From Rhizopus sp. PT2906 (Eukaryota; Mucoromycota; Mucoromycetes; Mucorales; Rhizopodaceae), in NCBI GenBank assembly GCA_025529335.1, contig JAMYHX010000091.1:1-64000 (forward strand): DNA of 64,000 nucleotides, written 5' to 3'. The translations under genes and the position numbers were made by a program. Below are positions 46,076 to 58,600 of this stretch, one piece after another. The notes below the pieces were generated by a model. The model saw nothing but the letters and a program-made list of their open reading frames with translations. It made no database searches and was not told the DNA's origin. The stretch's first letter is position 1; every line of letters begins with the position of its first letter.

Positions 46076-46750
46076 TTATGATTCATGCTTTGATTGCTGT
46101 TGTCCGTTTAATGTGGTGCTCAAGTCTTTTTCTGTTGAAATCGATTAGTGATAAAGGATGTTGTTTGTATGGATATTTTACCTAATCCCCAAACATGAGT
46201 TTTCAATTCAAGATGCTCCATATTGAGAGTATCCTAGAGAATGAAAATAAGAAGACATGGAAGAGATAAGAGTGTTGATTTCATACATATAATTTACGTA
46301 AATCTGCTTTCATATCAGCTAATTCTTGTTTAGTAGCTGCCATTGCCTTTAATTTTGCAACATCTCTATCAACTGTCTCAATTCGACGTGCGTAGTCTTT
46401 AACCTACAAACATGGATTTGTTAAATTCACTGAACAAATGAATCTCTCTCTATTACCTTATCCGTAGATGCTTGAAGTTCATTAACTGACATTAAAAGAG
46501 AGGCAGACGCACTATTGTATTCATCTAGTAAATAATAATAGCCAGCAGAGCCTGCAGCTGTTACTCCTAAAAGGAATCCAATGATACTAAACACCAAGTC
46601 AATGCGCATCATTCATTCATTTCCTTTTATCTCTTACCCTCCACGGAAGGCACCAACCTTAGGAGCACTGCCGGTTGCATCAGTTGAATAAAAACGTGTG
46701 TTGGAATGGTTGGACGCAGTACGAGTTGTGAAGCGGAGAAGGGAGATCAT
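46076..46750 (-). CDS. small mitochondrial membrane coiled-coil protein
   Basis: Five exons (46638-46750, 46457-46586, 46287-46403, 46182-46233 and 46076-46131) join in frame to 155 residues. Residues 1-24 form an Arg/Ser-rich mitochondrial presequence (MISLLRFTTRTAS). FRGG then leads into a single membrane helix (IIGFLLGVTAAGSAGYYYLL, about 37-57). Residues about 60-140 are a heptad-like helix (VKDYARRIETVDRDVAKL, TKQELADMKADLRKLY). The C-terminus is polar. The topology suggests an inner- or outer-membrane anchored coiled coil. I do not recognise a named family, but the targeting signal and the in-frame joins make it a real gene. Confidence 0.7.
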
Positions 46751-47534
46751 CTAATGATTGTTCAATGTCAACTCATAACTCATGCTTCATTTCTTTACTT
46801 TTTATTTCTAGCTATAACTATTTCCTCTCTAAAAGAAAAAAAAAAAAAGAGAGAGAGAGCCCAGGGGGTGGAAGAGGCTGAGGATTTACTTTCCGCACTG
46901 AACTAACTTTTTAGCAAAGACATGTCAGCCAAAAAAAGTTTGAATAATAATCTTATGTTTAGACTAGATAGTTTATATAAAGAAGGTACATATTATGATA
47001 ATACACAGGATGGGAGTTACAATGGTTGTCAAGTTTCACTTGCTTATTTCAAGTGTGATTCTTATTGGGTCATTGGATCACACAAAAGGATACTGATATC
47101 AAACATACTATATGCACCTTATTAAGCATTAATCTCTTACACACATATATATATACATATATATACATTCCTTAGTTTAAGGTCAATGTCATGCAAATGC
47201 TTTCTAGATGACTGCCAATGAATGACTCTTTTTAACTCCTGTGACCATGTTTACTAAACTGCACAATCGCGCGCAAAAGGTATATTTAAACACAAACAGA
47301 GATTGACAACAATCCATTAGCAACTAAATATACTTATATTGAGAGAAAAAAAAAAAGATAGAGAGTGAAAGAGATACACTGTGTCTATTCTTAATATCCA
47401 TTTCTTTTTGTTTTATTAAAAAAGGGAAAAAAGTACGTGACTAAGAAATTCAGTTACGCGTGATAGTAAAAAAAAAGTTTAATTTTTGTCTTTTTTTTTT
47501 TCTCTTTCGCTTCTGAATCTAGTCTTGGGCAGAT
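46751..47534. other. intergenic; possible small decayed ORF
   Basis: A 67-codon plus-strand frame starts at 46922 (MSAKKSLNNNLMFRLDSLY). It ends without any domain and has no clear promoter, so I do not call it. The rest is A- and T-run-rich DNA that includes the CLASP gene leader. Confidence 0.35.
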
Positions 47535-50500
47535 ATGAAAGTGCACTCTGCAAAGGTAGATCATCTTTCACTTTATGAGTTGTATTGTTGTCTTATTGTG
47601 TTCTATAATAGATTCTTACCCAAAAAGATCTTGAAAAAGAATTTATAGCCATTTCTAAATTATTCGTTGGAAAAGAGACAGAACATAATTGGGAGAAAAG
47701 AGATGCTGCTATCAGACAGTTACGTGAAACACTTCATTCGACTCACTTTGAAGAATGGAAAAGTACCTTTGTACGTGGTATTCACGACGTAGCTAGCGAC
47801 GTAATCAAGACGGTAAATAAACAAATACACACATACACAAAAATATACAAAATTTACCTCTCTTTTTTAAAGATACATAGTCTACGAAGTTCAGTAGCAT
47901 TGGAAGGGTTGGCTTTAATATCAGATATTAGTTTACTCATTGGAGAGTGCTTAGATTTGTATACAATTGAGACCATTTTAACCAACTTGTTAAAATGCTG
48001 CAGCACAACAAAGAAGATCATTGTATCAAAATCCAATGAAGTAACAAGCCAGTTTCTATCAAGAACAAACTATCACTTTAAAGTAGTATCTATTCTTTGT
48101 AAAAATATAAGCGACAAAAATACCCAAGTACGACAATCATCAGCCCTATTCTTAAAGACAGTACTTCAAACACATGGCCAAAAAGAACAGACAAAGCTTG
48201 CTATTGGAAAAGCAGAAAGTACTGCACTTATCCATCAATCTTTAAACAAGGGATTAAGTGATGCGTCACCATCTGTACGAGAAGCTTGCAGACAAGCTTA
48301 TTGGACATATCACGAATATTGGCCAAATGAAGCTAAAAAGTAAACTTAAAACTTTAACAGCTTTCGTTTTACTAACCTCACTTTAGATTATGCATCACCA
48401 TAGATACCGTTGCCTTGCGCCAATTAGAAAAATCAAACAAGGGCAAAAAAATATCTCCAATACCGCTATTTAACAGATCCAATTCCTCATCTTCTATATC
48501 AACCACTTCTTCATCATCGTCCAAACCTCCCACATTAAAAAGAGCGTCCTCCAACTCGGAAGTGGATGGTAAAAAGCATCACTCGATACCCGCTGTTTCA
48601 ATTGAAGTCAAGAAAAACTTGTCAATTCAAAAACTAACAAGGTTATCACATATATCCCACGTATCTGCACCTACTGCACCTGTTGCATACAAGTTAAATA
48701 GACAGCTATCAACTACCCATGCTCGATCACAGCGACAGACCAAATCTGATTTCCATCATCGATCCGCGCTTGAATCTGCTTCTATTCTCAATATGCTCAA
48801 AAGCAATGACACCAACCAAAGATGCAACGGTATTCGCAAATTGTCTGAAAAGCTTCACAACACTGTCTACAACCCATCTGGCAACATCAGCCTTCCACCT
48901 GATGTTCCTTCTAAACTTAACCTTTTACCCATCTTGATGGACTACATTTCAAGAAAGGATCTCGAGTTGGAAGTATACCAAACTCTCATGAGCTGGGAAA
49001 GTCTGGCCGGCATATTTGTTTATGTCATGTCTTTGAATTACTATGCTCCTACTCTGATCATAGCAGACCAGCAATGCAAAAGCTCGCAAAGCAAGAGAAG
49101 TGATATGACAGCAGTTTTCAGCAAAGGATTAGCACGTATGAAGCTGTTTTTAAAGAGAAATGACCCAGGGCTTGTTATGAAGCTATTGAACCTGCTAAAG
49201 TCTACAGAAAACGTACAAAAGTCCAAACAGCTAGATTCAAGCGTCAAACGCGATATCCTACTGTTCCCTATCAATAAAGAACACCTACAGGTCGGTCTAT
49301 TGGAATGGATAGATCAGCTCGCATGTGATTACCTTGGCTTGGCTCAGGATGAAGACATGGAAACGCTAATGGAGGGTTCACGCTGGTTGAACGCATCCTT
49401 ACAGACAACGACTGCTGAGCGGTGGTTTGATGTAGATGAGAACGTGAAGCAGCTTACTGATTACGTTGTACATATGACCACTGCAGACTCTACAAAGCAT
49501 CAGGAATTGCTACAGCCTGCTCTACAAAAACTTATAGAACACTTGAAAATGATCAATGCCACAGTTTTTGATGATGTTGTACAATCTGCCAACAAGGACC
49601 CCAAGGTTGCAGAAAACAGTTTGTTACAGAATGTGTTACGATCCATCATGGAAGAACAGAGCACGGATTCTGTAGCATTGGAAGATCTTCCTGATGAAAT
49701 GATGATACAGGATATGGATTTTAGTGTGATGGATAAACTAAATGAGCTGGATGAGTACAATGCTAGCACAGGTATGACTCAGGAATTGTCAAACATTAGG
49801 ATCAATCCCCAAGTACACTATATAAATAATACAAGTCATCAAAATAACACATCATTACAAATACAAGACATAGAAGCAGTCGAAAAGAAAAGTTCTACAA
49901 GTGCGATGCCTATTGTTCATCCACCTGATTCACCAAAGCCCTCTGTGGTATTACAACAAGAAAAGATTGAAACACCTGTAGACAGCCCAGAGATAATGCC
50001 TCAAAAGATTGAGACAAGAACGACAAGAGTAAAGAATAGCCGACCAGCATCTAGTCCAAGTGTGTCGGTTGATGATAGACACTATGTTAAAAAGCAAAAG
50101 CATGTCCATGAACAAAGTACAGAAACAACCTCAGCAGAAGCTGATCAGAATCCAACTAGAGAAAAGCTCAGCATAGATGCTAGTATAAAGCTTGATATGC
50201 TTCAAAGTGGAATTGCCAGAATAAGGTCTAATCAGGTGGACGAAGCACTGCTACTTCGATTACAACGCTTATCCAACGACACGCCTATTCAAGATATATA
50301 CAATATTGAAGATGGCTGCAAGTTTTGGTTGAATGACTATGCTGAGCCATTTAGGTCTCTTTTGAGTGGAGTGACAAAGTACCTTGCTGATGAAGAGACA
50401 CAAGATCCGATATTGAGAATAGAAGCTGTGCAGCTTATCAAAAAGATGATTATTTGCCAGCGAGCGTTATTTTTACGATTTGCAAAGGTGATAACGAAGG

Positions 50501-50930
50501 GACATGCACATCAAATATATTATGTCCTTAAAACTCTATTGAAGGAAACCACAGATATCTACAGCAATGTAAGTTTTGTTTTTTTTTTTATATAAAAGTA
50601 AGGTTATATAATGACTCCTATTGTTAGATATCCGTTGTGGCAGAAGATGCTATTAGCCAGCTATTATCTATTTATTCTCCTGAAGTATCCTTAAAGTTAC
50701 TTCAGGATGTCGCAAATCATTTTACAGAAGCAACCCATATACCCAATACTCAAACCAATCATCAGCCACTTGGTGTATTATTTTCATATGTCAGTAAGGT
50801 TGCACCTGATGCGTCAAACATAACACTAGATCAGTTCCTGAAAAAAGGTGTTGCTGATTTGTTAGTAAAGCAGGTACTTATCTAACTGTCAAATCTACAA
50901 CTCATACTCATGTCTTTTTAGAGCAATTGA
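47535..50930 (+). CDS. CLASP-family microtubule-stabilising protein
   Basis: TOG-domain protein (Stu1/Cls1/CLASP) that binds microtubules at the spindle midzone, kinetochores or cortex. Exons 47535-47555, 47612-47812, 47873-48339, 48387-50568, 50628-50873 and 50922-50930 give 1,041 residues. The first TOG-like array (about 1-240) has WEKRDAAIRQLRETL and RQSSALFLKTVLQTH with SPSVREACRQAYW. A Ser-rich basic linker follows (about 245-310), then a second TOG (SILNMLKSNDTNQRCNGIRKL). About 640-740 is an acidic and Pro-rich spacer with SPKPS and TPVDSPE sites that look phosphorylatable. The C-terminal helical domain (about 750-1,041) has LLSGVTKYLADEETQ. The start exon is 21 nt and the final exon only 9 nt (Ser-Asn-stop). 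Confidence 0.85.
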
Positions 50931-51096
50931 AAATAATAATAAAAAAAAAGACTATGAATGCCTTTCTGTTTTCTTTTTCGTAGCACAAAACCCTTCAAAA
51001 CACGTCGGCAGGCTAATTTTCAAAGGGGAATTCATTTAAATATTTTTTTGAGCACGCTTTTTTTTCTTTTTTCCTTTTTTTTTTTTTTTTTACAAG

Positions 51097-52342
51097 ATGG
51101 AGGAAAGAGCAAAAAAGTACAAGGTCGCCATTGTAACAGGTGCAAACTCTGGAGTTGGTTTTGGCATTTGTCAACGATTGCTAGAAACTGAAGACGACAA
51201 CTTGACTCTCATTATGGCATGTCGTAACTTTAAACGAGCAACTGTTGCAAAAGAAAAGCTCTTGAGTCAGTTCCCTTTTGCTCATATTTCAATTGAATTG
51301 GTTGATGTATCAAAGATGACGAGCGTGTTTGCGTTCTGTAGATCGATAAAAGAAAAGTGAGTTCGTTTTTATATATGATTATTCTGTTGACAACCTAATT
51401 ATTAGGTATGACTATGTCAATTATCTGTTTTGTAATGCAGGCATATTAAGTGCTCTCGGCATCAATTGGAAAAAGACCTTGATCATGTTGTTCACTCAAC
51501 CGGTAGAGCTTCTTGAACGATCGGATGCTACTATTCAAAATGTTGGGGAAGTGACTGAAGAAGGTATTGGATATGTCTTTGCTGCTAATGTGATGGGTCA
51601 CTACATCATGGTAAAGATAAAAAGCTTATAGAGAGAGAGAGAGAGAGAGAGAAGGGCCTTATTAAAACAATAGAGTGAATTTATCAATAGATGCGAGAAT
51701 TAGAAGATTTACTTGAAAAATCAGGCGATGGAAGAGTCATTTGGACAAGCTCGATTACTGCTGATAGTACTTGCTTTGATATTAAAGATTATCAAGGAGT
51801 GGAAAGGTAAACAAAAAGAAGACGGGAAAAGAGTGATTTGTATATAAATCATTCTATAATAGCTTAATGCCTTACGAGTCTTCAAAGTGGGCATGTGATC
51901 TAGTTGCAATTGCTACACATGAACGATACAAGGTAGAAAATCGAAAGATTTCTTCTTTTACTACTTCACCAGGTGTGGTTGCCAGCCAAATTGGTGACTT
52001 GCCTTTATGGATCACACTGGTTCGTATCATTCTTCACTATATCGTAAGTATAAAAAGGCAGAAAGAAGGGGACACTATGATTAAGCTTGGTAGATGCGTT
52101 GGATTGGGGTTCAATCACAAAATATTACCGCGTACAATGGTGCCATTGCGGATGTATATGCAGCATCTGAGCCACTTTCAAAGATGGATCATCTAAAGCG
52201 ATATTCTTCTTTAACTGATCGATGGGGACATTCATTTGTTCGCGGGATTCCTGTTCATGACTACGATCCTGATCAAGCCGAGAGATTAGTTGAAAAATGT
52301 GAATTGATGTATCAAGCTATAAAGAAAGCTAATGACGCTTAA
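51097..52342 (+). CDS. ERG27: 3-keto-steroid reductase, Erg27-like
   Basis: Short-chain dehydrogenase predicted to reduce the C3 ketone of sterol intermediates during C4 demethylation in ergosterol synthesis at the ER. Exons 51097-51356, 51406-51610, 51691-51806, 51863-52043 and 52094-52342 give 336 residues (yeast Erg27: 347). The cofactor motif is TGANSGVGFGI at 15-25, ACR follows the second strand (NADP preference), and LFCNAGIL is the NAG motif. Catalytic residues are in WTSSIT (Ser) and YESSKW (Tyr-x3-Lys). The segment TTSPGVVAS and a hydrophobic run (LWITLVRIILHYI) fit the membrane-associated 17beta-HSD7/Erg27 branch. A general SDR of another substrate is possible, but the long C-terminus favours Erg27. 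A (GA)11 tract lies in intron 2. Confidence 0.8.
51631..51652. repeat. (GA)n microsatellite in an intron
   Basis: Eleven GA units in the second intron of the Erg27-like gene. Confidence 0.85.
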
Positions 52343-52573
52343 AAAGATAGAAAGAAAGAGAGGGAATTGCATTATAGTATAGATTACTGCATATACTGTT
52401 TATAACTAATATATTTTTATATCGAATAGTAATTTAAACATTCTACCTTGTCTTTTAATATTATCCAGGAATAACATAATGCATGAGGCATTCTTACCCT
52501 TTTTTTTTTTCATACTTTAAGCATTTCAAATCTTGATCTTTGTTTTCTTTTTTTTTTTTTCAATCCATTTGTT

Positions 52574-53731
52574 ATGCCTTTGTTAGACGCAATTAAAAAA
52601 CCAAAGCAAGTAGCACCAGCTTCTGATAATCGTTTTACATCTTCATATATGTCAGCATGGAACACATACAATGAACATGATAAACAAAACCCTTTTGTGC
52701 ATGTACCCTTGTCACCGCCTGTCAATCGCTATTCTCGTTATTATAGATATAAAAATCATTTAAAAGGTTCAAATGATTTCATTAAGGCTCTCTCTTTCTT
52801 TTTCTTATTTTAAATACCAAATAGATACAGACATTGAACCCTATGAAAGCGACAGGGCTAGTTATAGATCTACACGCTTCAGAGAAAAGATGAGTCAGGA
52901 AAGCGACAAGGAAGAGTTATGCACACGGCTACTTTGCTGCTGCTGTTTTCCATGCCTGCCCATCTGGGGAAGAACGCTTTGTTGTTTTATTTTCTTGGGT
53001 ATCTGTGTGCTGGTGGGGTTCATGTTGGTTTTTATGCTGGCCTTTAAGGCGCCTCAGATGAAACTCTTAGGAGACTTGCAAGATATACAGCAACAGAATG
53101 GAACATACAACTTTAGATATTATATACAAAACGATAATTTTTTGGGCTTTGATTTACAGAATATAAGAATTACAGTAAGAGCTAGTAATTGGTGCTTTAC
53201 ATACACTAACATAGTTTAGGCGTACTATTCGGATGCTTTAAATACAATCGGTGTTGGCGAACTACCTCATTTAAATCTACGTGCACAATCAGCTATGAAC
53301 ATTTCCGTCTCTATGAACATGATGACTCACAGAATAAAAGAAATTAGCAAGAACTCTTCCAATAGAACCGTACCTCATGCTTTAGCTGTGGCATGCAGCA
53401 GTATTTCAGAATACTCAGATGAGTACCCACAAAAAGACTTGGAGTTATCCTTTGATATGATACCAACAGTCAAATTATTCAGTTATCCAATAGCCACGGT
53501 TGTATTTCATGGACAAAAGACAACCATATCTTGTGGGGAGGTAAGTCAGTGTTTGCTTCTCTTATTAATGATGACCAATTATTTCACGTAGGGACTAAAT
53601 GGGGTGTCATCAGAAGAAAGGGTTCCTTAATTTACATGGTAAAAAAAAAGAAGAAGAATCATAGTCATGCGAAAGTACACCTTTATATATATCCTCCTTT
53701 TTTTTTTTGTTTTCAGATGCCCATGCAATAA
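52574..53731 (+). CDS. single-pass membrane protein with LEA2-like domain
   Basis: Exons 52574-52766, 52825-53174, 53220-53540 and 53717-53731 join to 292 residues. The N-terminal about 95 residues are cytosolic and polar. Then comes a Cys-rich patch (LLCCCCFPCLPIW) that could be palmitoylated, and one membrane helix (LCCFIFLGICVLVGFMLVFM, about 118-140). The rest reads as a beta-sandwich of the LEA-14/NDR1 type: FRYYIQNDNFLGFDLQNI, then DALNTIGVGELPHLNLRAQ, and VKLFSYPIATVVFHGQ. This layout is common for fungal vacuolar or plasma-membrane proteins of that family. The last exon is only 15 nt. The family call is by topology and pattern, moderate. Confidence 0.6.
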
Positions 53732-54210
53732 AAAGACTATATTTGCTTATTTATTTTTGATTGATACAGGTACATCTCTTTGCCCCAATTTTGATTATTA
53801 TATGCTATTTCCCCTCCAGTTAAATGATAGAACGTTCATTGAGTCATTGAAGTGCGTACACAGTTTTATCAGACTGTAGGCTCACATTTGGAGTGTATGA
53901 TGTGTCTCTTATTGCTACAATGTAAGCCTACCGAAGCTAAAGTCGGATGACACAGTTATGATGTATGAGTGTAACATTACCATTTGTGGTCTTGCTATGG
54001 CATTGTACCTTTCATTCATTATCATGTATCATCATACGCGTCAGTGTCGGTAAAGAAATAATCCAGATTACGTGGTACATGAGTAATGTCTGCATATTCT
54101 ACCCTTTTGTAATCTAAATATGAGTTGATGGTCTTTAAAAGGACGGAATTCGGTAATCATCTATTTCTTTTGCTTTTTCTTTTTTTCTCATTTCTCTCAT
54201 TTCTTTCTTT
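53732..54210. other. intergenic, nothing recognised
   Basis: AT-rich spacer between the LEA2-like and SUR7-like genes. A T/C-rich run just before 54211 suits a promoter leader. Confidence 0.4.
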
Positions 54211-55048
54211 ATGCTGTTGGGGATTATACAATTTATAACTCTTGTATTCATCATTGCAAGCTTTATCTTGCAAATGCTAGTCTTACTGGGAAATTTCCCT
54301 GGGCTTCGATCAGTCTATATTTCAAGAGTTGATTTGGTCCCAGTTGAAGGGTCAACAAATGTGTTTGTAGAAAGCATAAAGGAGCTCTTATTCACTTCGA
54401 TCCCAGATTATCTTACTCTCAGCATCCTACGAATCTGTGAAGGTTACAATAAAGATCCATCAAAAAACATGTGCTCACCACCAAGCTTGGGTTTCCAATA
54501 CAGTAAAATTCGCGTTAATTTCTAATTGAATGATAAACTAAAAAGCACATATAGGTTCGACAGAGGAGCTGTTGGGCACTATTGAGAGCCAAATTCCACC
54601 CTCATTACATTCTAGACTTGCAGGCATTCAAGGGGGTGTTTTCATCGTCTCTGTCATTCTTTGCTTTCTATTGCTCTGCTACTACGTGTTCCATATATTT
54701 GCTGAACGACGTCGTCTGCTTGGTTGGTGTTGGATATTTCTTTGCCTCATTTTGACAGCTCTCACTCTTTTATTCGCTGCAGCTACATTTGGTATTCAAA
54801 TGTATATTAACAGCCTTATCAAGAGCTCTCTAAGTGATATACAGGCCTCCTTTTTGGGTAGTCTTTTCAGTGAATTTGTGCAGTTGGTTATCAAGACAGG
54901 AGCATCTGTGTGGTTTTCGCTCGTTTCACTTATTCTTCTGTTTCTTGTGTTTGTATTATTATGCATCAGTATGTGCTGTATAAATAGAACTAGAAGGAGA
55001 GATACAGCACAAACAACAAACAACCAACCAGAGATGAGTTCAGTTTAA
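54211..55048 (+). CDS. SUR7/PalI-type four-helix membrane protein
   Basis: Cortical membrane protein resembling Sur7 and the pH-response protein Rim9/PalI. Exons 54211-54502 and 54555-55048 give 261 residues. Helix 1 is at 5-27 (LGIIQFITLVFIIASFILQM), followed by an extracellular loop of about 95 residues with two Cys (ICEGYNKD and MCSPPS). Three more helices lie in exon 2: FIVSVILCFLLLCYYVF, WCWIFLCLILTALTLLF and FSLVSLILLFLVFVLLC. The C-terminus is short and basic (NRTRRRDT). This loop-plus-four-helix plan is what the SUR7/PalI family shows. The family's G-x-C-C loop motif is not obvious, so the name is moderate. Confidence 0.65.
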
Positions 55049-55656
55049 TGTTTGTATATAGTTTCCTCCCCCCCTTTTTTATAATGTATGATACATAATT
55101 ATTTAATGTTTTCTGTATAAAATAAAGTTAAATGCATGACAGAAGAAACAGCATTGGCATAAACTATTGATAACCTTATTTTACAGAATCACGCTTATTT
55201 CAAGTAGGATTTTTGTAAAGAGTCATCACATCTTTGTATCATGACAGAAAAATTTCTGCTCTTAAATGTTGCAGCTAAACACTCTCTCGTCTATATATTT
55301 GTCATCGTTTTGTCAACTTCAAATCAAGACTTGTCTCTGAAAACTACCCCCAAAGCTCGACAGACTGGTTTACTTTTTGTTCTGGCAAACTATTGTCTTT
55401 TTTTTTTTTCAAAAAAGCGACTTTTTTGAATGCTTTGAATGAATCTTTCTTTTTTGTTGATGCATTTCAGTAGCAGTTTATGCAAAAACAAAAAGATAAA
55501 AGAGGTCTACGCGTTTGTCTAGGATTATACGTTGACGCACTAAACGTGTGACGTAGCATTCAGCGGAGATATCATTTTGCAAATTAATAACGTTCTACTG
55601 GTGCGCGAGTGGCCCGCATTGTTTTTTGCTGTTGACAATATTTTTCAAGAAACACA
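55049..55656. other. intergenic, no supported gene
   Basis: A 62-codon frame at 55241 lacks motifs. A GTGACGTAGC element near 55549 resembles a CRE half-site, but without support I leave it unnamed. The region contains the promoter of the Tpr/Mlp1-like gene. Confidence 0.4.
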
Positions 55657-58600
55657 ATGTCTGATATTGCTGAAGCAGAGACATTGAAGCAATGTGAGTA
55701 ATTATTCTAGTCAAAAGTCATAAAAATAGGGCTCATTTATTTCTTCTTTAAATTAGCTCTTGAGCATGAGGACTTGCAAAAGAAATATTGCCAGTTGGAA
55801 GATTCAGTGAAGCAGTTGAAGGAAGAAATCAATTCTCTAAGTAAAAAAAAAAACAAAAAAAAACAATTGACAATAAATAACCGCGCCTATTTTTTGTTGT
55901 ATTCATCATTTTATTATTGTAGAACGTGATGCTGAAACTGCAAAATCTGAAAAAGAAGAAGCTGAATCACAAAAACGTAAAGTCGAGGACGTGAACAAAC
56001 AGATCCAAGAACGACTGAGTCAAGCAGAGAGTGCAGAAAAGAAGTTATTTGCAGAGAATAGCGAGTTACACTTGAGACTTGCTCAAGAACGAGGTAAGAT
56101 CAAATATATGTCTATCTTCTCGTATTTAAATGCTCTATTTTATAGAGAAAATGTGTAAAGTGTTGCAAGAAAAGGACGAACTTCAGCAAAAGGAGATTAA
56201 TTATCTTTTATTTGAGGCAAATGCTAAAGCAGAGAAATATAATCTTCAGGTAACATTTGTGTGCTCTTAGCAAAGCATAAAGTAACACGTCTATAGTTAA
56301 CCAATGATGACCTTAAAGAGAAATTAAAAAACCAGAAATTAGCTGAAGATACACTACGCAGCAAATATAGTGCCTTAGAAATTGATTATGAAAAGCGTGT
56401 GCATGAATCCGTAAGCTATCAACTGTATTATATTGATTTTCTAGGCTAACAACCAACTAGAATAGTAAAATTCGGTCTTTAGAAAGCGTGATATCTACTC
56501 TAAAGAAGGAAAACCACTCTATTTCAACAAAAGTAGACGATCTTCATGCACGACTAAATGCTGCCAACGAACTTGTTGAACGCAAAAAGGAAGAGTTAGC
56601 AACAATTAAAAACGAGAACAATGAACTAAGGCTTCGAGCTGACAGGCTAGAATCTGCATATCGCACACTAGATTCGACGCATAAAGAATATACTGAACAC
56701 TGTGACAAAGTAGTAACAGAGAATAGAGAAAGATTGCAAGAACTTATAAACAAGAATACGCAGCTTGAATCCCAAATTGAACAATTAAATACAAGGCTTC
56801 AAGAGGAGAAAGATCTTCGAAGTGCTCAATTCAAACATATTACAGGCATAGAAAGTATACCTGCTAGTCCATACAACAAATCTGGAAGTCATCTACTCGC
56901 TCTAATCAACGAATATCAAAAACTGGGCAAACATCCTGAAGAAATATACACAGACTATTTCGAGATCAGAGAAAAATACTTTGTATTATTGTCTAAAGTT
57001 GACCATTCAACCACAGTTACTGAAAGATTGACTCGTGAATTGAATGACAAAGAGGCATTGTTCAATAGACTCCATCAAGAACTCGATAATTACAAAGAAC
57101 AACTAAATACATCACAACAATCTATAAGGGAACGTGAATCATACTGTCGTGATTTAGAACAAAAACTTGAAAAGATGAAGGACGAGATTCGCAACCTCAA
57201 TTATGAGAAAAAGAGGATTGAAGCTACACTGAATGATACAACGTATCAGCTTCAATTTATTCTTGTAGATGTTCAAAAGCGACATGATCCTATACCAACT
57301 CAAGTTCAATCATCTGCTGGTCTCGTGTCAGACATTACACTTACACCGACCTTGGGGCATGACCAACTTGCATTTAAAAATGTACACGAGCTGGTGGATC
57401 TCAATAAAACATTGAGAGAGCAAATATATATCTTACAGGAAGAATTGGCTTCGGTAAAGAATGCTGCAAGTAGTATTACAAATGAAGAGCAAGCTGCAGC
57501 ATTAAACGAAGCTCAAGTAGTCATTTCGCGCTTGGATCAGCAGCTTACAGAAAAAGAAGCTGAAGTTGATTCGCTTCAGGGAGAAATTCAGAACTATAAG
57601 ATGCGCTTAGATCAACAAAACGAAACAAGTAGCTCCAACAGTGCACTTGAAGCATGCTTTAATCAATTAAAGGAAACGACTGATGCATTTGCTATTTACC
57701 GTACGGAAACATCAGTAGAGATTAGCAAGCTCAAGGACGAACTTCAATCATCGCGTGCATCTGAACGAGAAGCAAAAGACAGCCTTGTTTCAATTCAAGC
57801 TGAAATTGTTTATCTTCGACAAAAGAGCACCGACTTGGCTGATACTGTTCATCGACGTGAAGAAGAACTAAATCAATCTCGACACGAAAATGCTGCAATC
57901 AATAGTCAACTTATTGCAAAGGAGAAAGAAATTAAGGAGATTAAGGAAACACTAGATGAATGTGCGACAAAGATCAAACAGCTTCAGAATGAAAATACAA
58001 GCCTTACATCACAGCTTAAAACAAAGAATGAATCCTTTGAGATGCTTGAACGAAAGATGAATGAATCTAATGCCGAAAAGTTGCGATTGAGTACACTCTT
58101 TGAAGGCATAAACTCTCGAATTGAAAGCCTTTATTCCACATCTACAGAGCAAGCTGAAGTATCTAAAGAACGAATCTCCAAACTGACAAACGAATTGCAA
58201 TCATGCCGTGATGTTATTGCAGCATTGGAAAAGGAGCTTGAAACGTTTAAATCTGTTAATCATCAAGACATCCAAGATAAGTATAAAGAAGCACTGGGTC
58301 AAACTCAAGCACTCAAAGAGAAACTTGCCGAAACTGAGCATAAGCTCTCTGTGACGAATCAAGAAAAGATTGCCGCTGAAACAAAATTATCAGAAGCTGA
58401 AGCCAATCTTAAGAAGGTCACTAACGCTGATGGTACAAGTGCTGACACTGCCTCAATCAATACTTCATGTGAAGAGCATATCAGATCAATAGCCGAATTG
58501 AAAGACCGTGTGCGTGTTTTAGAAGATGAAAAGGATGAGTATGTATCCATTGTAGAAGATATGAAGAAAAAGACAGCTGAAATTTCCGATGAACATAAGA

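Noticed and set aside
46922..47125. 67-codon plus-strand frame
   Set aside because: No domain, no clear promoter and no splice partner; could be chance or a very old remnant.
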